Positions 12,780-22,640 of a stretch of 64,000 nucleotides of DNA are shown here, piece after piece. The notes under the pieces are model-generated. The model was not told the origin of the DNA, did not search any database, and saw nothing but the letters and a program-made list of their open reading frames with translations. Numbering within the stretch: position 1 is the stretch's first letter; each line of letters starts with the position of its first letter. A program made the translations under genes and the position numbers. The DNA comes from Rallus limicola (Eukaryota > Chordata > Aves > Gruiformes > Rallidae): NCBI GenBank assembly GCA_022605955.1, contig JAKCOZ010000058.1:1054001-1118000 (forward strand). The letters run 5' to 3'.

Positions 12780-13740
12780 AAAAGGCCGGGGAGGCTGGAG
12801 GAGGAGGCGCCCCAGGTGCCTGAGAGGGAGAGATGCCCCTGCAGCCAATGGAGTAGCCAGTGGACAGGACCCATGGAGGAGGCAGAGACCCGACCTGCCC
12901 AGTGGAGAGGCTCCACTCTGGATGGAGCCGGTGGAGACATAGAGAAGATGCCGTGACTTACGTTGGGATGAGCCCTGCCAGCACAAGCGACCTACAGAGA
13001 TGAGTGAAACAGGTTTGCTGGAGGAGGCATCATAGCCCCGTGGAGGACTGGGTCTGAGAGGCACTGTGATTTGTTGCTGCCTGCCAGAGCAGAGATGAAG
13101 CCCGGTGGGAAGAGATTTGCCTTGGAGAAGGTTTGTGGAGGACTGGCTCTTATGGGTGAGATCCTACGGTGCAGCAGGTGGAGGCTGCGTGGAATGGATG
13201 CCCCCATCCCGGCCGAGAAGGAAACCATCTTGCAAGGGAGTGACCGAAGCCCCCCATCTCCTAGTCCCTGCCCCCTGTCCTGTGCTGCGAGCAGAAGAGG
13301 GGAAGAAGGGAGCAAAATCATGGCTAAAGGGCAGTCTGCTTTAGCATGGAGGGGTGGAGGGGAAGGTGTTACCCAGACCCCCATTTTCCCCAGTCCCTGC
13401 CCCTCCTGGGCTGCCAATGGGAGGGAAGAAGGGAGCAAATTTCTGACTAAAGCCTGCTAAGGAGGGAGTGGTGGGGGGAAAAGTGTTTACCTGGTTGCAT
13501 TTATTTTAAGATTGTTGGTTGCACTCCTGACTCTGGTTGTTTTGACTGGTTTTTTTGTAGTGTAATAAATTAGATAACTTTCTCTTCTACACTCTGTGTT
13601 GAGTCTGGTTTGCCCGTGTCAGTAACGAGTTTGACTTTTGAGACGCTTAATATATATTTTCTCCCCTGTCCAACCAAGAAGGGGAGTAATAGACTGATTT
13701 TGGTAGGCGTCTGGCCTTTAGCCAGGGCTCAGCCACCACA
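12780..13740 (+). mobile_element. Avian endogenous-retrovirus-type LTR, plus strand
   Basis: The 3' half resembles an LTR type common in bird genomes. It has a purine-rich body, AATAAA at 13564-13569, then blocks such as TTGAGTCTGGTTTGCCCGTG and TTTCTCCCCTGTCCA, and an end at GCCACCACA. The reverse complement of 46035-47175 shares these blocks in the same order, so the two are members of one family. The 5' boundary is uncertain and may lie as far left as 12365. No viral coding region is attached, so it reads as a solo, decayed LTR about 3 kb upstream of DCP1B. Confidence 0.6.
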
Positions 13741-14486
13741 GAATACTGAAGAATTATCTATGAACTGGGCACCAAACACAGACCAGCAAAATTTTTGACA
13801 GGCCCACTTCAAGATATTTAACCTCACAGTTGTGTTTTCTTCCATGAGCTCAAGGGAACAGGACAGTGAATAATCTTCCAATGTCAAGAGAAGGACACAG
13901 GAGACACACTTGAGGCAGTCAGTCTGTCCCTCTAACATCACAAACATGCAAGGCTTCAAGTATTGGTTACTCCATGGCATGAGAAAAGGGGCAACAATGG
14001 AAACCAAGTAAGTTGTAAAAGTTGGTACATATCTTATTTCTGTTTCAAACTTTTTTTTTTTCAGTTGAAACAGGGCTGCAATACATCTAAATTCTTTATA
14101 CTGCTTTTTCCTGCCCTGTAACAGTTATGACTATTTACAGTTCAAAAGAATAGCCTTTGAAATAAAATTTCTTTAACACATTCTTCTTTACAGAACTTTG
14201 CAATACCCCTCATCAACATCACCAAAAAAAAAAAAAAGAAAGAAAGAAAAGCAAAAAGCAGGGCACCTTTTTTGTAAGTAGTATTTTTGGAGGAAGCAAA
14301 GGCATCTGGAGAGGGACTCCAAGAGTTTGACACTTCTATGCCTTAGTGACAAGTGGGGACTTTCTGTAAGCAGGACAACTGCCAAAGAATTGGAGATGAA
14401 GTGATAATGAGAAACTCAAGCACATAAAGATGGAAGTATTGAGGTGTGCCTGGAAACTGGGAATTGTGGAGTATCTAATCAGCAAA
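13741..14486. other. Non-coding flank
   Basis: No gene recognised. An A13 run followed by GAAA repeats (14224-14250) is the only clear structure. Confidence 0.5.
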
Positions 14487-14762
14487 AAGAAATCACAGAA
14501 TCACAGAATTTTAGGGGTTGGAAGGGACCTCAAGAGATCATTGGGCCCTACCCCCTTGCAAAAGCAGGTTCCCTAGGACAGGTGGCACAGGCAGACATCC
14601 AGACAGGTCTTGAATATCTCCAGAGAAGGAGACTCCACAGCCCCCCTGGGCAGCCTGTCCCAGTGCCCTGTCACCCTCACTGTGTAAAAGTTCTTCCGCG
14701 TGTTGGTGTGGAACTTCCTGTGCTCCAACTTGCAGCCATTGCCTCTTGTCCTGTCTCCACAA
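14487..14762 (-). mobile_element. CR1 3' fragment, minus strand
   Basis: Read on the plus strand it opens with AATCACAGAATCACAGAATT (the complement of the CR1 tail). GGTTGGAAGGGACCTCAAGA, GGGCAGCCTGTCCCAGTGCC and the TCACCCTCACTGTGTAAAAG block follow. This copy is less decayed than the others in the window. Confidence 0.93.
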
Positions 14763-16299
14763 AGCACAGAATGCTATTTTAGCAACTTCTCTTTCCTTTG
14801 TACTACTTTTTCTTCTTTTTGCCATTTACTCTGGTCATTTCCAGACCAAGGACAGCAGTTTCTTTTAGCCACCATGAGTCCAGGCATCTTCCTTGCTGTA
14901 ACAGGATGTTAGTCAGCCAGAGCTTTGCAATGTAACTGCTTAGAGCCGTTTTTCTACCACATGGATAATAAAAAACACTTTAAAATTTCTAAACTCTAAA
15001 GCTGTGTTTCATTATAACTCCAAGTGAAACAAGGTGGCTTTAGAAAAAGAAGAACTATTAGTGAGACCGATTTTAACAAAAAAGAGAGGTTTCCTCTTCC
15101 ACTACATATGCTTGCAAGACCAAGCTGTAAGTCTTTATTCTCAGTTATGCAAATTTCAGTGGCCTTCTGGACTACAACAAATCCTACATATACTCTCCTG
15201 AGTCCCAAAGAACAGCCTCTCTCTCTGTCTTTTCTGAAAGCATGCCCATTCCTAACTCCACAGACTCCCTACATTTCATACTATGAATTTCCAGCTTACT
15301 ATCTCTCAATTCTCTCCTATCCTTGCTTCACACTACAGAAACTTTCTCATCTGGGCTTGCCCATTTGCTCTCAGAGTGCATGCTACTGCTTACTTTCTCA
15401 CAGGTTCCACCTGGCCTAGAGTGAAAAGGAAGTGAAAAACCCAACATGGCAGTCTTTATCTCCTATGTCCAGGTACTGCCCTTTTCAAAATATTGTGTTG
15501 GGAATATTGCAAATCAGTCAGATAGCATCCATTAATTCTGTCTTTAGTTCTTCCAGAGTATCCCATTTTCTGAAAGGAAAAATAGCATCCTACTGCTCCT
15601 TCCAAAATTGCTACCTTGGTCTGAGGTGATGAAAAAAATTTGCTCTCACAGGGGGTTCAGGCTGGATGGTTAAGCAAATCTGTTAAGTGTAAGTACTCAT
15701 GCATATTCTGTAAATTCTTGATATCAATAGATTAATAATAAATATGTGTGTCTGATGGGAAAATATGGTAAGTAAATTCATGCTCTTGTCCATCTGTTCC
15801 TCTGCTGTTTGTATGTCTCCAAATCATAGTAAGCTTATATTTCAGCTCCTTGTCACATGTATTTGTATATATACACGCAAGGGTTGTACGATGGCTTGGT
15901 TTGTACTCATAGTGAATACAGACTGTGTATATTTATTGATCTGAAACAACTTCTCTTCCTGTTTGAGTCCTGTGAGCACACTGCCTTCCTGCGTGTGCGC
16001 ACGCAGGAAGCACACAGGTCCTTAACCAATATATGTGCTTAGATACAGATGCTAACTTTAGGCAGCAGTCTCACCTGTATGTTCCCTCTGCAGCCACACC
16101 AGTGTGGCTCAGTGCTTCCAAAGCAAACATAAGGCAGAGCTTACATGGCTTCAGCTCCACTTTTGCACGTGGCTCCCTGGTCTCCTGAGGATATTCACAT
16201 TGTGGCACACTCCACGCCTGCTCCTGCTTAGCCTGGTGGGCACCTCGTGAGGCACTGGCCTCCTTTCTTGGCACGGCAAGTGCCTGGGCACTGTTTTTG
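14763..16299. other. Non-coding flank just upstream of the CpG island
   Basis: No gene or repeat family recognised. An 11-bp perfect stem with a 4-nt loop lies at 15985-16010 and is listed separately. Confidence 0.5.
15985..16010. promoter_or_regulatory. Perfect 11-bp hairpin containing an NRF1-like half motif
   Basis: CTTCCTGCGTG, loop TGCG, then CACGCAGGAAG. The stem is perfect. The middle includes TGCGCACGC, close to the NRF1 site (YGCGCAYGCGCR) but lacking its last G. The stem ends also give an ETS-like GGAAG on both strands. It lies about 710 bp upstream of the DCP1B start codon. A regulatory role is inference only. Confidence 0.35.
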
Positions 16300-17180
16300 C
16301 TGGTTCTCTCAGGCCTACGGCCGCGGGAACCACGTTGTTCCTCCGGCACACAGCTGCCCCTCTTTAGGTAAGGAAGTCAGTCAGTGGCTTCCCCTGTGAC
16401 AGGGAGAGTCCTGAAGACGATCAGACGAAGGGAGGCAAAACCAGCCAGCACAGTCGGGCCGCTGCCGGAGGAGGCGCTGTGAAGCGAGCTGGCCCTCCCC
16501 GACTCCCCGCGGCCGGGGCGGGCCCCGCCAGGCCGCACCTCAGCTTGCCCCGTCGCTAATAGCAACAATCCTGAGCCGGCGGCGCTCGGCACTCGATTGC
16601 GGTGGCTGGCCTCCGACTCTTCCCGCCCGACTGAGCGGGCCGGAGTCGGAGCCACCACCCTTCCTCTCGGCGTTGGATTAGTTGCGCCTACTAAGAACCG
16701 TGTATTGTTGTCGGAGGCAAAATGGCGGCGGCAGTGGCCGGGGCCGCCCTGCTGGGCAAGGGGCTGGACATCAGCCTGGCGGCGCTGCAGCAGCACGACC
16801 CCTACATCAGCAGCATCGTGGACGTGGCCAGCCAGGTGGCGCTCTACACCTTCGGGCACCGCGCCAACGAGTGGGTACGTGAGACCGCCCCTCCCCGCCC
16901 CCTCCGCCTGGAGAGGCGGGGCGGGGCGAGAGGAGGCCCTGCCCACAGTGGGGGCGGGGCCTCGGGAAGAGACTCTGAGGCCCCGCCCCTCCCGTAGGGG
17001 GTGCAGCGGGAAGGGTGGGTGTCGTTATGGCTGAGGTGCGGGGCCTGTTTTGAGGGGCTCGGTTCAGGCTTTGGCCCAGCAGGGTGCCTTGGGATGTTCC
17101 CTGTCCACACCGACTTGGGCGAGGGGTTGCGCCTGGCTCAGCGCCTCTGGGGAGTGGGAGAAGCCCTGTGGTGGGTGGGT
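16300..17180 (+). promoter_or_regulatory. CpG island promoter of DCP1B
   Basis: A sharp rise in G+C and CpG that spans the DCP1B start codon and ends in intron 1. Visible elements are a GGGGCGGG Sp1-type box near 16515, an E2F-like TTCCCGCC at 16620-16627, and several more GC boxes after exon 1 (near 16917, 16952 and 16981). No TATA box is seen, as expected for a housekeeping gene. Long-isoform CACNA1C transcripts from the other strand would have to cross this island. Confidence 0.8.
16722..16874 (+). CDS. DCP1B: DCP1B coding exon 1
   Basis: Encodes residues 1-51 and ends in phase 0 before GTACGT. It holds the start of the EVH1 fold: an alanine-rich leader, the DISLAALQQHDPYI helix and VDVASQVALYTFGHRANEW. 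The ATG was chosen because it opens this conserved N-terminus and sits in CAAAATGGCGGC, which is both a YY1-type site and a near match to the TISU start element. An earlier in-frame ATG was not seen. Confidence 0.97.
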
Positions 17181-17836
17181 TTCAAAAGGCTCCCAGGGCT
17201 CTGAAAATTTTGTCCTGCAGGACACAGCTGAGGGAAACTGGGTTTTAAACCGGACCGTGGGCCTTGGGGCTCCTTCACTACCTGAACAACTGTAACAACC
17301 AAAACATGTACAAAAGTGTATTGGAGTTACATTTCCTAAAAAAGCTATTTTATATTTTAAAACCCCAATAATTTGTGGAATCTTTTGGTAATTTAACACG
17401 CTGGCTATCTGCAGGTGGTTCTTAGCTTGTGGTCACGGTGAGGCTAAGGGCCCACATTTGAAGAACCTGTGCAGTCTGCCTTTGTGTGGTTTCCCCTACC
17501 AGCCCTGAGCATCTACTGCTGTTGGGAAAATCCTCTCCCTGCACCTGGCCTCTGTGTTGCCCTCGGGCATAGCAGGAGGTTAATCTACAACATTGTTTAG
17601 TCTTGTGGTGTCAAGCCTTTAGCTTTTCCATATTTTGTCATAAAGCTTGGGTCAGCTGCACAGTGACCTGTACTAGCCAGAGTCTCTTACTACCAGCCAG
17701 GGAAGTTGGGTTATTTTTTCATGGCTTAGGTGAGAGAGGTGTACGTGATGGTAGAACAGAGGTAAAGAAAGGGCTCACTGATGGCTATCAAAATGCTGCC
17801 CTGATTTCAACTTATCTTAACTTTTCTTTTCTTCAG
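16875..17836 (+). other. DCP1B intron 1
   Basis: Starts GTACGT and ends TTTTCTTTTCTTCAG. The first 300 bases belong to the CpG island and carry several GC boxes. The rest holds nothing recognisable. Confidence 0.85.
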
Positions 17837-17877
17837 GAGAAGACTGATGTGGAGGGAACACTGTTTGTTTACACAAG
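17837..17877 (+). CDS. DCP1B: DCP1B coding exon 2 (41 nt)
   Basis: Encodes residues 52-64 plus two bases of arginine 65 (EKTDVEGTLFVYT, then AG). It supplies a core beta-strand of the EVH1 domain and is nearly identical to the mammalian exon. The donor is AAG|GTGAGG. Confidence 0.95.
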
Positions 17878-20414
17878 GTGAGGACATAACGCTTTAACAG
17901 CTGTAGGTGAAACTTGTGTATGTAGAAAAGCTAGCTGGGCTAGATTGTGGCTGAATGGAGTAAAACACTCCCCCTTGTTTAGGGGTGAAAATAAACTGCA
18001 GTTGGTTGAGGCAAATACGGGGAAGAAGACACTGGAAAGGAGACATCACCTTGTATTTGGATAAGACTTCCAAATGTGATTTAAATCTCAATATGGGTAA
18101 ACCATAGAAATCTGTAAAAATTGTTTCAAATAAGATGTAGCATTTGTTCAGGCACCTTTTAAACTACAAAAAACCAAATAGTTCAATAAATTATATTCTT
18201 TTAAGTAAGGGAGTGGTAGGACTTACAAAGTACTATGTTCCCTATGTAGGGAATTTTCATACTACTTACACATGACATCCAACACTTTGGATTGATTTAA
18301 TACTTCCCCTTAGCAGTAGCTCTGGTTGTGGCTTTTCAAAGCATTGGCTATATCATTTACTCTAGCATGTACCTTAGGTCTGCTGTGAAGCCTACATTTG
18401 GGTTTCCAAATTAGCACATCATTTCCTTGTTACTGTTGTTAAAATCAGAGAGTATTACAGTAAGCAGATCTTGCAGTAGGTGCTGGGATGGGATGCCAAA
18501 GTAAAAACTTTATTCTTTAACATTTGTTGGTCTGGTAGAAGAACTAGGAAAGCAAGAGACTGTTTAGAGAAGGTGAGAGATGTACATGTGAAGTGATGGG
18601 GATGCCCAAGACACTATGAGCTTTGTGTGAAGTGGGAATGCTGGTGCTAATCTTTAGAGCTCTTTTGTATCAGCAGTGGAAATTGTCATCAGTAATTTTT
18701 CTAAGCTGCTTTCAGGTAAGTGCAGATAAGAGGCTGTTATAGTTACCATCAACAGGAGGAAAGAACTGGCCCTTAGTTGTGCTACCAGTAGGTGGAGGTG
18801 CCTAGTTGCATGCTGCAAAACAGAAGTAGTCTTTCTCGGTAGGTTGGTTTTAAAACTCCAGAACTGATAACATGTAACCTGGCACTTCTGGTACTTGTGA
18901 TCCTTCACTGGCCTTTTTTTCTTGGCTGAGGAAGTTTCCATTTACAGCAGACATTGCCACCTTGGCTACCCTTTAGGCAACAACAGTATGGAACAGGTTG
19001 TAGCCGTGAGTAACATCAGCCATTGACCTTCCTATCAGTTTTAACTTTAATTTTCGGTGGCTTTGAACAAAGTCATAAGGTCTTGTGGAAGAAACATTGC
19101 AACAGACTATGGGTTGGAGACCACTGGTGTTGCCTTTGTTGCCTCTCATTACCATTGTGAAATGTGAAGTAATGTGACCATTTTACTTGAGCTGACTTAT
19201 TTATCACATATCTCATCTTTGCAAATTCTGAGTAACTCCAGCTGAGTTAACACCAGTGCAAATGGACTAGGTTTTATTTGTTTTAAGCGAAGTACTGACT
19301 GTTGCAAACAAGGATTCCTGTTAAAATTCAACTTTGGTTAATTTTCTGCTGATTCCAATCCTGTAATGCGGATTCCTGTGCTTTGGATTTCATAGAGAAA
19401 TCCACCCACCAGCAATTACCAGAGATAGCACTTTCCCCAAATGTTTAGCCATCATCTTTTCTTATGTTGTTATACTTGGACTGAAAGTAATATCTCCTGT
19501 CAGGATAGTGACAGGTTTAATAGCTCATATTAATAAAAAATATCCAAGTGATTTGAAGTGTAACACTGATGAATGAGCATAGTGGTTGGAATCATAAAAC
19601 AGCCTGGGTTGGAAGGGACCTTTGAAGATACCTAGCCTAACCCTTCCTGACCTGGGCAAGGATACCTTCCACTAGCGCAAGCTGCTGAAAGCACCATCCA
19701 AGCTGGCCTTGAACACTGCCAGGGACGGGGCAGCTACAGATTCTCTGGGCAGCCTGTCCCAGTGTCTCACCCACCCTCACTTTTGTTCTTATCCTTTGGA
19801 CGGTATGGAAAATCCTATCAGGGATGACTTAACTATCTGCAGTTGTGAACCTGACTGTTAAAAAATGTACTTGTTCTGTCCCATGACGGAGTTATTCCAG
19901 TGGCTGTTTTCTACTCCAGAAAGCACCTACAGTGTAGACAGTGGTGGTTGGATAATGTGATGCTGATGGTCTGGGTCAAAGTGGCATTTTTCAACATCTT
20001 GCCTGTTCAGAAGTCATATACTTACACCATATACTTTTATACCTTAAAGTGAAGACTTGTTGTGCTATATGTATGAGTGATATGTGATGAGTTGCTGTGA
20101 CTAAGTCATTGGACCTGAAATGGTAGTGTCACAGATGTGGCATGCTCTCTGTAGCTACTGTGAGACTAGTGGTGCTTCAACTGTTTCTCATACAGAATGA
20201 AGGGTTTTGACATAATAAAAAGGATTGCATGAAACATCACAGGAGTCAGTTGTTATTTCCTTGGCAACAAAATTAGATTTTTGTAGTATCTCTTAGAAAT
20301 AATAATAAAAAAACCCCTCCAGTATTAGCGAATAAGATAACCAAGAAAATCTAGCTATTTCTTTTGGTTTTTTTTTTCTTTGGTTTGTCGTGACTTCTAC
20401 CTGATAATTTTCAG
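17878..20414 (+). other. DCP1B intron 2
   Basis: 2.5 kb. It contains one minus-strand CR1 fragment (19586-19800) and a T-rich acceptor region before TTTTCAG. Nothing else was recognised. Confidence 0.8.
19586..19800 (-). mobile_element. CR1 3' fragment, minus strand
   Basis: On the plus strand: GGAATCATAAAACAGCCTGG, GGTTGGAAGGGACCTTTGAA, a CCTTCCACTAG block, GGCCTTGAACACTGCCAGGG and GGGCAGCCTGTCCCAGTGTC. It is truncated where the element 5' end would follow. Confidence 0.9.
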
Positions 20415-20542
20415 ATCGGCTTCTCCAAGGCATGGTTTCACAATTATGAACAGACTGAGCATGGACAATCGAACAGAACCTATTACTAAAGACCTCGATT
20501 TCCAGCTGCAGGACCCTTTCCTACTGTACAGAAATGCCAGAT
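20415..20542 (+). CDS. DCP1B: DCP1B coding exon 3
   Basis: Completes arginine 65 and encodes up to residue 107 plus the first base of leucine 108. Its sequence (SASPRHGFTIMNRLSMDN, then TEPITKDLDFQLQDPFLLYR) is the central part of the EVH1 domain. The donor is AGAT|GTAAGT. Reading through the donor would reach a stop after a few codons, so splicing to exon 4, 21 kb away, is required. Confidence 0.96.
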
Positions 20543-22169
20543 GTAAGTACGTGGTATGTTGGGTTAAATACTGAAGAAGCCTGCTCCTCTTCAGAGTTCA
20601 CTCTTGGTTAAGGCAGTTGAAATGATTGCACTGCAGCTTTAGAGGGCTGAACCAAGCTGGTTAAGTTATGGTTCTGTTTTTTGATGTACTGAAGGAGTCA
20701 TTCAATGCCTCCTAAAATGCCACTCTTCTTTAGAAAATATTAGAATGTGCTTAACAGTAATATCTTCATTTAACTGATGAATCACAGAATCACCTCTTAT
20801 GCTTGTGCGCAGGTGATGGCCGGAGAGAGACTCACAGAGATAGCGTGTGTTCTGAATATACCTCACTTGAGTGTTAGAAAGTCTTGCCATAAAGCTGATC
20901 TACTGAGGGCTGGAGTAATATTTGTTGTCTTGATTTTCTACATAAAAATAGACACATGCAGCCAATTTAAACCCTGTCTTCTGCTCCAGCTGCAAAATAC
21001 TGTCCTTTATAGCAAGTTGGAAGGCAGGTTACTTCTCGACTACTATGGTAACTCTCAACAACGTAGTGTTAAGCCTAATTTAAACCTTCGTGAAAGACAA
21101 AGTAATACTTTGGGCTCTGTGTTTATCTTGCATGATTATTCAAGAATTAGCAAGTGTCAGGCAAACTCAGAAATGAGTAGAAGAGACGTGAGGAAGCTGT
21201 ACTTTTACATGCAGATATATACATACCAACAGTTACAATGTGCAATTATATGGGAGAGCTGCTATAAATACACAGTTTATATCTGTACTTGGAAGCAGAG
21301 CTGTAGTGTGATCTATACTTTGTGCTTGATGCATAAAAGCAGATTACAAAAATGTTTTATGTAAACTGTGATGCAGAAGTGTTCCCTCTGGATGAGGTAA
21401 AAGCAGAGGAAAATTGTTGCAAAGCAAGCAGCCCACTTTGATAATCTGCTAGACCTTTTTACTTCATAAACTAGTTTGGAGTTGGAAAGTATATCAGGAG
21501 GGAATCCTGGTGTTAACACACACACTGTGTAGTAGAAACAGTAGAAAAATAACGTTAACCTAAATTAAACTTCTATTTTTGAGAGTATTTGGTAGGCTGA
21601 CAAAGAATTGAAATTCCTAAAGAAACTGAAAAGAAATGCAGACATCTGCAGGCTAATCTAGACTGAACAGCATATTAGGAATCTAAGCACCATGAGGCCT
21701 ATTCATCCCATCTGATTTTGAAAAGTCTTTCCTATTTATGTGTAATCCTTTCTATCTCATTCTGAAATTCCATTAGGAGTTTATGTATGTGTATACTCAT
21801 TTCTACCTTTTGAAATCTGTTCTATTTTCTTTTTTTTGGAGACAGTTGTTATAAAGAGTAATTAGTCATAACTCTATGCTGTCATGAAGTAAGACGGTCT
21901 TTAGTCTGATTACCACATGTAAACTGTGGTTTGGTGGTTTGTTTGTTTTTTCCTGGGAGAAAAATTGAGAGTTTTAGGGGGTGTAAGCTGTTTGTTCACT
22001 GATTTGTCAGAATTTGTCAGAATTTTAGTTTCCCAGGGATTCAAATGTAAGCACCAACGTGTGTTCTGAGCACCAGGACTATGTTCAAGTAATTTGTCCA
22101 GACTTTTCAGCTAATTGTGCAACAGCGACATGTGAAAGGCTTCTTTTCTGGGTGGTTCTTTCAGGGTAG
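20543..22169 (+). other. DCP1B intron 3, first part
   Basis: No gene or repeat recognised. A 195-codon open frame at 20777-21364 resembles no known protein and has no codon pattern unlike the surrounding intron, so I treat it as chance. Confidence 0.5.
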
Positions 22170-22640
22170 TTACTGCTGAACTGTGTTTCCACACCAGCAA
22201 GGCTTTCTCTGTTTCTCACACCCCACTGCCAGTGAGCAGACTGGGGATGCACAAGATTTTAGGAGGGAAAGCATCTAGGACAGCTGATGCCAGCTGACTA
22301 AAGGGACTCCACAAACATATGGTCAGCCATAAAAGCTGGGGGAAGAAGGAGGAAGGGGAATGTTTGGAGTTACGACATTTGTCTTCTGAAGTAACTGTTA
22401 TGTGTAATGGAGTCCTGCTTTCCTGGCAATGGCTAAATATCTGCCTGCTGATGGAAAGTATTAAATGAATCCCTTATTTAGCTCTGCTTGAGCACATGAG
22501 CTTACCTATTAAACTGTCTTTACTCTCAACCCACAAGTTTTCTTACTTTTGCCCTTCTGATTCGCTCCCCGTCCCACAGAGGGGACAGAGTGAGTGGCTG
22601 TGTGAGGCTGAGCTGCCTGCTGGGGTTAACCCACATCTCC
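22170..22640 (+). mobile_element. Avian endogenous-retrovirus-type solo LTR, plus strand
   Basis: Follows a common avian LTR pattern as I know it. It has a TATA-like CATAAAAG at 22328-22335, a purine block (GGGGGAAGAAGGAGGAAGGG), then CCTGCTTTCCTGGCAATGGC, the polyadenylation-type ATTAAA at 22508-22513 within CCTATTAAACTGTC, and an end near GGGGTTAACCCACA. No internal viral genes are attached. It is in sense orientation to DCP1B, so its promoter or poly(A) signal could in principle act in intron 3. The 5' edge is uncertain. Confidence 0.7.

Noticed and set aside
12522..13460. Open frames up to 180 codons on both strands.
   Set aside because: They fall in G/A-rich LTR sequence, are open in several frames at once and resemble no protein.
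16377..17110. Long open frames on both strands around the DCP1B start (up to 189 codons).
   Set aside because: CpG-island sequence is poor in stop codons. Only the exon 1 frame is conserved DCP1B; the others are shadows.
20777..21364. 195-codon plus-strand open frame in DCP1B intron 3.
   Set aside because: No similarity to known proteins, no splice context, and ordinary intron base composition. One such frame is expected by chance in 64 kb on six frames.
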